Shown here: piece by piece, positions 22,670-33,576 of the stretch | How positions within the stretch are numbered: position 1 is the stretch's first letter | Layout: every line of letters starts with the position of its first letter | Source: Adenophora triphylla var. japonica | Taxonomy: Eukaryota > Streptophyta > Magnoliopsida > Asterales > Campanulaceae | Assembly: GCA_022495995.1 (NCBI GenBank) | Contig: JAFEMH010000075.1 | Coordinates: forward strand, 851,001 to 915,000 | DNA: 64,000 nt | Reading direction: 5' to 3' | The notes under the pieces: model-generated | Databases searched by the model: none | The model's input: the letters and a program-made list of their open reading frames with translations, nothing else | Told to the model about the DNA's origin: nothing | Made by a program: the position numbers and the translations under genes

Positions 22670-23893
22670 TCAGAAGTCAGTACCGTTCATGAGCTCAAAG
22701 CAGTCGTTCCAGCTGGGATCGTGATAACAGATGTCAATATCAAAGTCGGCTGGTAGAAAAGTATCAAGAATGTCGCCAGCAAGTGCATTTTCATCAGAAG
22801 CCTGGGAATGGGCAGCTTCTATGGCTAATGGTTCAACATACAACGGATTGGAAGCAGTGGTAGAAAGCAGATCAGTGGGTAATTCCATTTCCAATTCCAC
22901 CATAGAAGAAATCAATTCAGCAGCAGCAGGGGATGGGGCCTGATGAACAACAGGTTCTTGATTACTGGAACAGCAATATTCTGCAGGCTTTTCATAATTG
23001 GTGTCGATGAGCTCGAAGAAGTCGTTATGGAGGGGATCATTAAACCAGCTGTCAATAATATCAGAGTCGGTTGGCAGAAGAGTATCAAGAATGTTAAGAG
23101 TAACTGCAGTTTCAACAGAGGGCTGGGAATAATCAACTTCCATGGCTAGTGGCTGAGCATACAAGGAACCGGAGGTAGATGTAGAAGGAAAATCAGTGGA
23201 TAGTTCCATTTCTACTTCAACAACAGAAGAAATTGGTTCAGTGGCAGCAGGAGACGGGGCCTGAAGAACAGCACGCTCCTGATAACTAGAATTTTGCACT
23301 CTCTGTCGATTCTTCCAACGAGGGTTCTTGTAAAGGTGACAGAGAACATAGTCCTTGAGCGGGTGGTAGAGCAAAGAGGTGCCCTTCGGAAGAGTGTACT
23401 CCGTCATCAGAAATCTCTTGTCATTTATCGAACCCTCTTCTTTATAGCTGAGATTGATAGACTTACCAATGGGTGTTCCATTGTGATCACGGATATTCTG
23501 GGTCTGAACACCATGCCACGTCCCTTTTCCAACTTTGCGGTTGACATTGGTGGAACCAATTTTACCGTTCTTGGCTAGTCTAACGGTAATGAATATCAAT
23601 GGTGGATATTCCCAAAGAAAATGCACCAATTTTAATGTTGTCAAATAGACCAACATTTTCTGTTGCCACCTTTTAAAGTTCATCCCGGTAAGAATACCCG
23701 GTCTTTTCGCATGTACGAACACATGAGACGGAGGGAGAGCATTAAGAGGTGCAACCCTTGAGGTTGTACGTGAAGGAGGTTTCTTACCATGAACCGGGTG
23801 AGACGGTGTAATTTTGTTGAACGTAGCGTCACCTTGAGAAGGAGGCGTCACATTCCCTTGACTTGATTCTGTGGAGTCTTTCTCGTTTGCCAT
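22670..23893 (-). CDS. Chimeric ORF: Copia gag N-terminus fused to NAC factor
   Basis: This is one 407-codon frame. Residues 1 to about 100 equal the N-terminus of the family B gag at 28762 (MANEKDSTESS..., FKRWQQKM). Residues 101-107 come from about 18 bp of filler (23576-23594). Residues 108-407 equal NAC-B from residue 69 to its end. It keeps the NAC segments with GKGTWHGVQ and FLMTEYTL (DNA-binding half) and both copies of the repeated C-terminal module, but lacks the N-terminal subdomains that mediate dimerisation in NAC proteins. A complete LTR with a TATA box lies upstream (23934-24804) in the right orientation to drive it. It could be a chance fusion with no expression; the in-frame join is what is seen. 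Confidence 0.75.
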   Translation of the reverse strand: MANEKDSTESSQGNVTPPSQGDATFNKITPSHPVHGKKPPSRTTSRVAPLNALPPSHVFVHAKRPGILTGMNFKRWQQKMLVYLTTLKLVHFLWEYPPLIFITVRLAKNGKIGSTNVNRKVGKGTWHGVQTQNIRDHNGTPIGKSINLSYKEEGSINDKRFLMTEYTLPKGTSLLYHPLKDYVLCHLYKNPRWKNRQRVQNSSYQERAVLQAPSPAATEPISSVVEVEMELSTDFPSTSTSGSLYAQPLAMEVDYSQPSVETAVTLNILDTLLPTDSDIIDSWFNDPLHNDFFELIDTNYEKPAEYCCSSNQEPVVHQAPSPAAAELISSMVELEMELPTDLLSTTASNPLYVEPLAIEAAHSQASDENALAGDILDTFLPADFDIDICYHDPSWNDCFELMNGTDF

Positions 23894-23917
23894 CTTGAAG
23901 ATCTTGAAGAAGCGTAA

Positions 23918-23931
23918 AATAACTTCTTACG
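23918..23931 (-). promoter_or_regulatory. Family B non-tRNA primer site, left copy
   Basis: On the - strand this reads CGTAAGAAGTTATT, 2 nt (AT) after the LTR end. It is the exact reverse complement of 24047-24060 within the LTR. Position and length equal those in family A; the sequence does not. Confidence 0.7.
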
Positions 23932-23933
23932 AT

Positions 23934-24804
23934 TGTTGGACAATTGTGTAGGCTTCTCAAGAACTTAACTAGAAACTTAACAGAAAAGGATAACGGAGAT
24001 TGGAAACAAAAAAATTCAAGTCGAGTCTTGTATTTAATACAATCTCCGTAAGAAGTTATTGCCCCGCACAGGTGCTTACGGTTTATATGGCAATCTTCTA
24101 GTAAGATAAAACGACTTATAAGTAAATGATAGGAGCACTCCAAATCAAATACTCTAGCGAACAACACAATGTTTGGAACTTTGGACTTTGAAGGATTTAA
24201 TGCAACAATATGCAATGATATGGGTATGTTAATCTATCTTACTAGAGGGTATGAAGGGTCAAAATACTGTATATGTTAATTGAAATTCGGAGGAGGAGGT
24301 ATATATAGAGAGCCAAGGGGTTTGTGTCTTTTCCCACGAAGAGACACAACTTTCTGTTTGAAATAGTGCCTGTTCAGGATCTGCTCGGCCGAGTCAAGGA
24401 ACTCGCTCGGCCGAGCACCAGGCTGCACGGCCGAGTCAAGAGACTTGCACGGCCGTGTTGATCAAACTGCTCGGCCGAGCAGGCATAAGCCTCGCCCGAG
24501 CAAACTTGTCCAGAGACTTTTGGCCTATTTCTGTGCTCTGCTCGGCCGAGTCAAGGACTTTGCTCGACCGAGCACATCAAACAAAACTAAACACCCTTTA
24601 ATTAACTCTCGTTAAGTTACAAAAGACCATTGTCATTAATTCTCATTCACCCTAAATGGTTTTGAGACATTAAATGAGTTTAATAATCTACAACAAATGT
24701 AGAATACATTTTGTAACTAGTTCCGTTAACGCATAACGAACTTTCGTTAGAAATCTAGGTCAACGTTAAGTCAAACTTAACTTTCCGTTTACCCATTTCC
24801 AACA
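23934..24804 (-). repeat. Family B LTR, left/middle copy
   Basis: This 871-bp LTR (TGTTGG...CCAACA) has internal sequence on both sides: the polypurine tract at 24805 on its right and primer site plus gag on its left. It is therefore a shared LTR of a multimer. The U3 holds about eight CTCGGCCGAG-type palindromes (24382-24575) just upstream of a TATATATA box (24300-24308). Hairpin 24028-24042, TCTC, then the 14-nt block 24047-24060. Confidence 0.88.
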
Positions 24805-27800
24805 ATCCCCCACATGAATGACAATTAATGCATGAATGCAATTTCGTCCAAAGTTCCGGCGAACTATTATTACATCGGGATAGATAGCTTGTGGCCTTGA
24901 ATCTTTCCTAGTGAAATATTATTGGATATACTAGCCATTTGGTAGCGAGTCGCTTTGAACCAGTGACTGTCGGGTGTATACCAAGACAATAATACTCACA
25001 TAATAACAGCTATAACAATTGTTGTTCTCACGTTTTTGTCCATTTTGGCCCTGGACCGTATCTCATTCATAAGCGTTCATTTAGAGGTGGCCTTATTACC
25101 TCACACTTTATATAGGTGATTCTCACTATAAGGAGTATCATGCACTACTCCACCCGTAGGTATAGAAATCATTAAAAGTTTTCTCAACTTATCCTCACCA
25201 CTGCTGCATGTGCTAGTACTTGGACGTTCTGGGAATGAGTATTCAACATCTCTAGGTTAATAAACCGAGTTGTTGTTTCCAAGTAACTCTACTAGAACTT
25301 ATAACTTGGTTGTCTCATTGAACCAAGGGCCTGGGATCTCCATTTCTCAAGGTTGAGTGTCCGCTATAAGTTCTTTTGTTGTGGGTTTTTAAACCCATTC
25401 CCCTTAACAGTTTATACAGTTGATCTTTATTACTACCCTTAGGTAGACGGATCCGAATTTGACTTCACATGGCTAGTTGTGACAGTCGCATTTTGAGATC
25501 AATTGTACTATGGTAGTGTGTCTAAGACCATTATGTCTAGACTTACCATGATGTTCTACACCTTTTCCTATTTCTCATTGTCGTCACAATGCCTTAGGTC
25601 ATGTAGACAGAAGCTTATTCCACGAAGGAATATCTTCCAAGACCATTCAACTTACATAGAAATTGTAATCTTTAATCATAAGTATATCTTTAAGTACACC
25701 AAGCACTATGATTATACTATTCCGGTGATTGATTATAATTACAATTAGACCTTTAGTCTATCTAGAATGATCAGTCCCTTCGAGTGATCAAATTCTTCTA
25801 TCGGTCAGTTTCTTCAAGTGGTTATTATCTCTGTACCGTTTTGACTTCCCAAATATTCAGTATCTCTAAGTGGTTTGACCTCCTTAGAGTCTACTTTCCA
25901 GGAATCTACTTTACAGAGAATACCTCTCAAGAATCTATTTGAACATTCGAAGTACTTTCTTTTCAAGATAATGGAATTGTGATAGGACAATCCTTCTGAT
26001 GTTCTAGAAATCTTTATTTCTAATATGACATCGGCTAATCCCATATCTTTCATGTCAAAGTTCTGTTTTAACATGTCTTTGGTATTCATGATCAATTCAT
26101 GACTATCATTGTTATCCACGTAAGGACAGACTATTAACAAATGATTCAGATGTTCATTTAATGTATGTAGACACATTTGTCACATTCATTAATCGTGAAT
26201 CCATTTGATAACATAGTTCTATAGAACTTCTCATGCCACTGTTTAGTTGCTTGTTTAGTCCATATGAATACACAAGTAGATCCAACACGGTTGTGCGACA
26301 TAGAACGCTCTGTTGTGTCATTTGGGATAATCTTGCATACATCATCATGTCCTTTTGACAACTATCCTGGCTTTATACTTATCAACAGATCCATAAGCTT
26401 TATACTTTCTTTTAAGAATCCAATTGCAACCTAATGGTTTGCAACTTGGAGGGAGATCTACCAATTCCCAAGCATTATGAATTTTTATCTCACTGTTAAT
26501 AGCCTCTTTCCAGAACGAACTATTCGGACCAGATAATGCTTCCTTAACAGTTGCTGATTCGTTTTCCAACATAAATGATAGAAAATCAGGACCAAAAGAC
26601 TTTTCCACTCTTGCCCTTTTACTACGTCTAGGTCCTTCATCTTCCACTTGAGATGGACCGTTTGTAGTCTAATATTTGAAGGTTTCATCCTTGGTATATC
26701 TAGTTTTTGCAACCCAACGGTTTGCACAAGGAAGATCAACCATCTTCCTAGTAGAGTAGGATGAATTTGTCCTTCAACTGTATCTTGTTTTCTTCTTCTT
26801 ATTTAAGAAAATCACTTACAGTTTCTATAAATTTTCTTTTATACATTTCCTATCATTTCAAGGAAGTATATTCTTTAAAGAATATAACGAGTCTTGCTTA
26901 AGTATTTCTACTTTAGCCAAATACCCCCACATTTGAGGTATTTATAAAATGGCTTATGAATATTTCATAATTCGTCATCATTGAATATTTCCTTTCTAAG
27001 GATCCATTTGTAACCCAATGGTTAGCATTATGGAGGAAGATCAAATAACTTCCAAATATATAATGATCCATTCTTTTAACTGTTAACATTTAACAGTTTC
27101 TGTTAATACTAGAAGTTCATATCAAATAGAACTTATGTATTTAGCTTGTACCCCCACACTTGAGGTGTACCTCCACATATCAAATATTTTATGAATATCC
27201 TAATTCATATTTAATATTTTCCTTTTATGTGAAGTCATTTAATTGTAATAACCATGTTACCTACAATGTATTTCATCTCTTTGAGATGAACCGACGACAT
27301 AGTCATAACTATGTTTTAAGTGAGGTCTCTTCAACCATTTTCCTTGGTTGAAGAATACTGCATTGCCAATGGAAACGTAATCCATGGTTTTTGGGTCCTA
27401 TCTTAACCTCTTTAGGTTTAGATATTTCTACCTTTGCTAGGTATACCCACATAAGACGGAACTTATCAATAAGGAGTTCACCATCTCCTTAAAAGTTATA
27501 TCTTCCTTTTTCAATTGATTTGAGTGTGTAAAAAGCTTTCGTTTGATAAATAAGTGTCAGCGTCCCAACAATTATTTTTCAAACGGTACTACATACTAAC
27601 CACCTCTATCACTTCGAAACTCTTAATTGTTCATTAAGATGAATCACAAACCTTATTGTTTACTTAAAACTTTAAGGTTTTACCTTTTACTTTTCCAAAA
27701 GATGAACTTTGCATTATCAAATGCAATCATTAATAGAAGTAAATAACTATCTATTTACTATTTAAGTTTGAACTGATTTCTACAAAAGAAATCACAATTG

Positions 27801-28036
27801 ATTTTGCGAATCAAATTTCATTTTAGGTAGTAATTTTAAATTAACTCGTCGACTTAGTGAATTTAAATTTACACGACCTAAATGAACACGCCATAACAAT
27901 TGGAACACTTCAAACCAAGTAAATAAAATCTGAAATTTTATTCTTCGCACTTAGGCGGATAAACAATTACAATTTAAGGAGTCCTTCAACAAGGTACCCT
28001 TTACTAACACAACAACCACTTTTGGTCAATTCAATC

Positions 28037-28762
28037 TTATGCCCCTAGGCTAAGTTGATCAAAGTCCAATGGAACATTTCTATCTTCATTCACATTGGCT
28101 TGAAGAGGGTTTCCATCTTGGTTGTTGATTCTAGGATGTCGACATTCCCTAGCCATATGCCCGGGTTTGCCGTAATTAAAACAACTACCTTTGACCTTAT
28201 TGGCGGTCCTCTTCACTTTCCCGGTTTTCTTTCTCTTGTTTCCGGTACTTCTTTCCACCAAGTTCACTTGCGGTCTTTTAGTCACAATACATATAGTATT
28301 GTGCATCTCGAGAAAGTCCCAAAGTTCTCTCGCGGTCTTTATGCCACAACACACCTTGTATTGTGTGTAATCCAAGCCATTAAGAATATAATTGCGACAC
28401 AAGAAATCGCTGTGATTCCAAGTATTCAATTCATTATTTGCTTTGAATTCATCCTCGTCGGATATCAATGGTGGATATTCCCAAAGAAAATGCACCAATT
28501 TTAATGTTGTCAAATAGACCAATATTTTCTGTTGCCACCTTTTAAAGTTCATCCCGGTAAGAATACCCGGTCTTTTCGCATGTACGAACACATGAGACGG
28601 AGGGAGAGCATTAAGAGGTGCAACCCTTGAGGTTGTACGTGAAGGAGGTTTCTTACCATGAACCGGGTGAGACGGTGTAACATTGTTGAACGTAGCGTCA
28701 CCTTGAGAAGGAGGCGTCACATTCCCTTGACTTGATTCTGTGGAGTCTTTCTCGTTTGCCAT
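28037..28762 (-). CDS. Family B gag-like ORF (internally deleted)
   Basis: The frame has 241 codons. The N-terminus equals that of the chimera at 23893. It lacks roughly 100 residues of the middle of gag compared with family A (joined after LWDFLE). The zinc knuckle reads CFNYGKPGHMAREC: the second Cys of the CCHC set is Tyr, so metal binding is probably lost. The frame stays open in spite of pol decay. Confidence 0.7.
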   Translation of the reverse strand: MANEKDSTESSQGNVTPPSQGDATFNNVTPSHPVHGKKPPSRTTSRVAPLNALPPSHVFVHAKRPGILTGMNFKRWQQKILVYLTTLKLVHFLWEYPPLISDEDEFKANNELNTWNHSDFLCRNYILNGLDYTQYKVCCGIKTARELWDFLEMHNTICIVTKRPQVNLVERSTGNKRKKTGKVKRTANKVKGSCFNYGKPGHMARECRHPRINNQDGNPLQANVNEDRNVPLDFDQLSLGA

Positions 28763-28786
28763 CTTGAAGATCTTGAAGAAGCGTAA

Positions 28787-28800
28787 AATAACTTCTTACG
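28787..28800 (-). promoter_or_regulatory. Family B non-tRNA primer site, right copy
   Basis: The same 14-mer as at 23918-23931, paired with LTR positions 28916-28929. Confidence 0.7.
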
Positions 28801-28802
28801 AT

Positions 28803-29673
28803 TGTTGGACAATTGTGTAGGCTTCTCAAGAACTTAACTAGAAACTTAACGAGAAAGGATAACGGAGATTGGAAACAAAAGAATTCAAGTCGAGTCTTGT
28901 ATTTAATACAATCTCCGTAAGAAGTTATTGCCCCGCACAGGTGCTTACGGTTTATATGGCAATCTTCTAGTAAGATAAAACGACTTATAAGTAAATGATA
29001 GGAGCACTCCAAATCAAATACTCTAGCGAACAACACAATGTTTGGAACTTTGGACTTTGAAGGATTTAATGCAACAATATGCAATGATATGGGTATGTTA
29101 ATCTATCTTACTAGAGGGTAGGAAGGGTCAAAATACTGTATATGTTAATTGAAATTCGGAGGAGGAGGTATATATAGAGAGCCAAGGGGTTTGTGTCTTT
29201 TCCCACGAAGAGACACAACTTTCTGTTTGAAATAGTGCCTGTTCAGGATCTGCTCGGCCGAGTCAAGGAACTCGCTCGGCCGAGCACCAGGCTGCACGGC
29301 CGAGTCAAGAGACTTGCATGGCCGTGTTGATCAAACTGCTCGGCCGAGCAGGCATAAGCCTCGCCCGAGCAAACTTGTCCAGAGACTTTTGGCCTATTTC
29401 TGTGCTCTGCTCGGCCGAGTCAAGGACTCTGCTCGATCGAGCACATCAAACAAAACTAAACACCCTTTAATTAACTCTCGTTAAGTTACAAAATACCATT
29501 GTCATTAATTCTCATTCACCCTAAATGGTTTTGAGACATTAAATGAGTTTAATAATCTACAACAAATGTAGAATACATTTTGTAACTAGTTCCGTTAACG
29601 CATAACGAACTTTCGTTAGAAATCTAGGTCAACGTTAAGTCAAACTTAACTTTCCGTTTACCCATTTCCAACA
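28803..29673 (-). repeat. Family B right LTR (5' LTR)
   Basis: It is 871 bp like its partner, with very few differences by eye. It is followed by TTGTC (29674-29678), the expected 5-bp duplication. The left partner cannot be checked because that end of the element is lost in the NAC junction. Confidence 0.88.
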
Positions 29674-29718
29674 TTGTCTCAATCCAATATTTATAGTATG
29701 TCTGGTGAAAACAATTAA

Positions 29719-30076
29719 TTTTCAAATGCTAAGGCCTCTCATGTATACTACTCCATTTCCTAGCATTTCAATTCCTAAACGATGTGAAATTAATATCACA
29801 TTTGGTTTTCAATTGCTAAGGCCTCTCAATATATACTACTTCATTTCCTTGCATTTCAATTATTAGACGACGTGGGATTAATATCCCTATTGGGATTCAA
29901 ATGCTAAGACCTCTCAATATATACTACTCAATTTTCTATCATTTCAATTCCTAAACGATGTGGAATTAATATTCCTATTGGTTTTCAAATGCTTAGGTCT
30001 CTCAATATATAGTACTCCATTTCCTAGCACTTCAATTCCTACTTCCTAAACGATGTGGGATTAATACTCCCTCTGG
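29719..30076 (-). repeat. Four tandem units resembling snRNA promoters
   Basis: Units start at 29719, 29806, 29894 and 29982 (87, 88, 88 and 95 bp). On the - strand each has a match to the plant snRNA upstream element RTCCCACATCG (ATCCCACATCGT in unit 4, near-matches in the others). About 32 bp later comes a TATATATTG box. That spacing is the one known for RNA polymerase II snRNA genes in plants. No snRNA body is present. Confidence 0.65.
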
Positions 30077-31293
30077 TTTGAAATATTTGTCACTTTTAAA
30101 TTTTTCACAAGTTGTAAGAAACATAGTTATTATATCAGCTTCATGATTAAAATATCAATATTCTCATTATTATTTCTCCTTTCAACAATAAACCAATTCA
30201 TAGAATGGAAAAAGTTTCAATGTCATTATATCTTTTTGTTGAATACCTTTTATTTAAAAAATATTTTTCTAAATTAACCTTTATACTAATAGTAACTCTT
30301 TTAATTTATTTTATGTTATTTGTCTACATTTTATGACCTCGCGTTTAACGCACGGATGTTAGACTACTTTATTAATAACAACCAATGTTATACTCATGCG
30401 TTAAATGCACAACTAAATAATTTTGTCAAATCAACTAAAAAATAAAAAATGCATACCATTAATAATAAAAAAAATTATATAATGAATAATAAATTAAGGT
30501 AACAAAATTATTATGAATATTATTAAATCATTATTAAAGTTATCTTAAAAATAACTAAATCAGATTTTCATTTAGTTTTCTGCATTTCTGTCAAGTTATT
30601 TTTTTACAGTTCAAAATAATTATCCATGTAAAGGAAAAAAGAGAAAATCATAGGGACCAGTCATAATTTTTGGAGGGAATGTCGTCATTTTCCCTATGTC
30701 AGCTATGACTTAAATGATAAGTCTAAATAAAGAATTAATGAAAGATTTCTCAACGAAAATGACTATTGTCACTATAATTTTTGTGCGTCTACTACATTCA
30801 TCATAATTTTAATATTCAATCAATGTTTTGACAAATATCCTTAATTCATCTTACTTTAAATATAAATAATTTTTCAATGTTATTATTTACTATATAGTTC
30901 TTCAAATTTTATTTTAATGGATTTTGAAAATTTATTAGAATGGGTTATAATCAAGAATATAAATTATTTTATGCCCAATAATAGAGAAAATAAATAGCTA
31001 AAAGAAAGCACGTAACAATTTGTTTTCATTTTTCATTGAGGTGTTTAAATTTGTTAGCCAATTGAATTTTAGTGAATTTGTGATATGATTATGTTCTTTT
31101 TTCTTTATTTATTTCATGAAACGAAATTGTTGATAAAGCTAAAGGTTCTAAACCAACATGTCGTAAAGTGATGAAGTGATGAGGTAATGATTTGATGGGT
31201 GGTAATAGTGATATTAATGAGTCAATTAATAAAAGAGTATTTTAGACATGTTTTGTAAAAAAAAGTTTTGGAGAAAATTTGCATTTATAATCA
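30077..31293. other. AT-rich intergenic stretch
   Basis: No gene is recognised. The left end (from about 30067, ACTCCCTCTGGTTTGAAATA) looks like one end of a Stowaway-type MITE with a decayed partner. The rest is low-complexity AT sequence. Confidence 0.5.
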
Positions 31294-31302
31294 CTTAAGT
31301 TT

Positions 31303-32625
31303 GCCAAAAACTCACAAAAAATGCGTTTTTTGTTAACTTAACAAAAAACGTGTTTTACCGCTCACATAATCCACGCACAGTGACACACAACGCAGACCCT
31401 CTCTCTCTATCCTCTCTCTCTAGACGCAATTGCGTCGACTTCTTCCTCAATCCGTCTCCTTCTCCGGCCAAACCTTCTCCCTCACACCCAAATCTTCACC
31501 GGCGACCCTCTCTATCCAAACCCAAAACAACGACCCAATTCCGAATTAGGGCCAACACCGATGGAAATTCCGAGCTAATGCAATAAACAAAGAAGAAATT
31601 GATACCGGAGCCCTAATTGAATTGGGCGGAAACAGAATGGAAGATGAAGACGATGCTTACCGAGATGATTTGGTTTTTGAAACAGGTGAGACGGCGTTGG
31701 CAAATTCAATTACGAGGCCGGAGGACGTCGCCGAACTCATCGTCGTCTTCCATGATGAGAGAGAAAACGAACAGAGACCTTCACAATTCTCTCTTTCTAC
31801 CACCAATGGCCAATCAGTGTATAAGTATTAATTTGAGGATCAGTTTGGGAATGCCATTATTTTAATTTGAGTGCCAGCTCAATAGTTTTGGAATGCCGTT
31901 ATGTATTGTGGAATGCCGCTTATTTTGGAATTTTGAGGATTGTTTTTTGAATGCCGCCTATATTTTTTCGAGTGCCGGTACATGTTAATTTAAGTACCAG
32001 TTTGAGAATTTGATGCATTGGTGGGTAGGTAATTAGATGCCAGTGTATGTGTTTTGGAGTGCCACCATGTATTTTGGAGTGCCGGTTAGTGTATAATAGA
32101 GTGCCACCATATTTTTGAATGCCAAGAAAATGATTATCAGTGTTTTTTGAGTGCCAGTGTCTGTGTATTTGAGTGCCAGTGTACGTGATTTTGAATGCCA
32201 GTTCATGGTTTTTTGAATGCCAGTGCTTGTGTTTTTGAGAGCCAGCAAAAATATTAGTGTAACAAAGTGCCAGTTTTAGTTTAACAGAGTGCCAGTGTGA
32301 AGAGTGCCGGTTCATGTTTATAAAAGTGCCCGTGTAAAAGTGCCAGTGCCAGTTAAACAAATTGCCAGTGTCAGTTTACACTGGCACTTTGTTAAATTGG
32401 TACTGGCACTTTTTTCACTGGCAATTTGTGATACATGAACTGGCACTTTATCACACTGGCAGTTTGTTAAACAGACACTGGCATAAACGGGGAAACCAGT
32501 AATTACAAAAATGCCACCGTTTATTTTGAACATGATTGCCAGTATTTACAAAATTGCCACCGCTTAATTTGAAAACACGTTTTTTCATATCTTAAGAAAA
32601 AACTAGTTTTTCATAAGACCAACTC
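31303..32625 (+). mobile_element. Mutator-like non-autonomous element with cargo, copy 1
   Basis: It is flanked by the perfect 9-bp duplication CTTAAGTTT (31294-31302, 32626-32634), the Mutator signature. Its ends match those of the element at 40396-41579, which lies in the opposite orientation. Each end carries a hairpin (AAAAAATGCGTTTTTT or a similar CTAG-centred palindrome) followed by AAAAACGTGTTTT. The interior holds gene-like sequence (31360-31840) and a minisatellite (about 31870-32480). The ORF at 31350-31586 starts in the end repeat; its Ser/Pro-rich translation resembles a plastid transit peptide, but I do not recognise the protein. No transposase. Confidence 0.85.
31870..32480. repeat. 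GAGTGCCAGTGTATG-type minisatellite in Mutator-like copy 1
   Basis: More than 20 degenerate units of about 20-25 bp contain GAGTGCCAGT, some as GAGTGCCACC. Orientation flips at about 32375, after which CTGGCACTTT appears, so the array has an inverted part. Confidence 0.75.
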
Positions 32626-32634
32626 CTTAAGTTT

Positions 32635-33576
32635 TTATATATAGAGAGATGACAAATTAAATACTACATATATTTTGAGAAACACATTATTATTTATAGA
32701 AACAATCAGACTATTATCCACTTCCTTTTCAGTTATTGTTCGAAGATACGAACTAATTAGTGAAACTTATTTTTAATTTGGGAGAGGAGGAAACCAAACG
32801 GTAACAAGTACTTCCTCCATTTCATTTTAAAAGTCATAAAACTCTCATTTTGGTATCCAATTTGAAAAGGCGCAATTCTGAAAATAATTTTTTTAAAATT
32901 TATTTATTCATGATTGTCATACTCACAATTACTATCCACTTACTCTCACTTTCTCTCTTTTACCTCACTTTCTCTCTTTTACCTTACTTTCTCTCTTTTA
33001 CAATACTTACTTCACTATACATTTTTCTTAATTCTCATACTATACATTTTTCTTAATTCTCATGCAAAACCTATTTTGTACATTTTCAAATGGAACGAAG
33101 GGAGTATTGGATTCCCCCTATTTCTCAGCTACTCCTTTCACTACAAGATTTGCATAGATTTTTTTGGATAACTCAATTCAACTTTGGTCGTATTTTTTTT
33201 TGTAAATCCTATAATTGAGAATTTATATAAGTTTTAGAATCTATAAAATTCTATAATTAGTTATTGTTGGCATTTCTAATTGAGAATTTATATAAGTTTT
33301 AGAATCGTTTAAGATATTTTATAGATTTATTGTTTTTTTGGTGGATACTAAATCTAATTGTTTAAGATATTTTATAGATTTATAGTCAAAGTTGAATTGA
33401 CTTGACTTGACAATATAACGGTAACAAGGAATTCCCAATTTCTATTCCTTTCGCTCCAAGTTTGGCCTACCCGCTTCTCTCTCTTCTCTCTGTCTCTCCA
33501 AATTCCAAACCCTAGTTCCTGCTTCTCCCCATTCTTCTTTTCGAGCTATAATCAGTTTCTCTTCCCAATTTCGAAG
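32635..33576 (+). promoter_or_regulatory. PP2C-B upstream region
   Basis: This is homologous to 1549-2332. It holds a complete MITE (32811-33104). At the spot where copies A and C have CTATATAAC, this copy has CAATATAAC (33411-33419), so its TATA box is changed. The CT-rich leader and 'AAACCCTAGTTCCTGC' segment are conserved. Confidence 0.55.
32811..33104. mobile_element. Stowaway-like MITE upstream of PP2C-B
   Basis: It runs from CTTCCTCCATTTCATTTTAA to ATGGAACGAAGGGAG between TA dinucleotides. A left-truncated copy is at 1640-1895 and a right-end fragment at 1-54. Confidence 0.7.

Larger units (their letters stand above)
24805..28802 (-). mobile_element. Family B internal region, degenerate pol
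   Basis: This lies between two LTRs, with a polypurine tract at 24805 and gag at its right end. The 3' noncoding part (24805-25450) is collinear with family A. Coding traces of pol are scattered: an RT start at 26345-26647 (SFGPDFLS, WELVDLPP), RT blocks at 26154-26348 (QWHEKF, INECDKC) and at 25814-26176 (MKDMGLADVI). Many stops and deletions separate them. No complete pol domain remains, so this copy is non-autonomous. Confidence 0.8.

Noticed and set aside
31350..31586. Serine/proline-rich ORF as a plastid protein gene
   Set aside because: It lies inside a non-autonomous Mutator-like element and lacks any recognised domain after the leader, so it is described as cargo only.
32010..32490. 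Minisatellite considered as a CRISPR array
   Set aside because: Units are 20-25 bp, degenerate, without constant repeats and unique spacers, and the DNA is plant nuclear.
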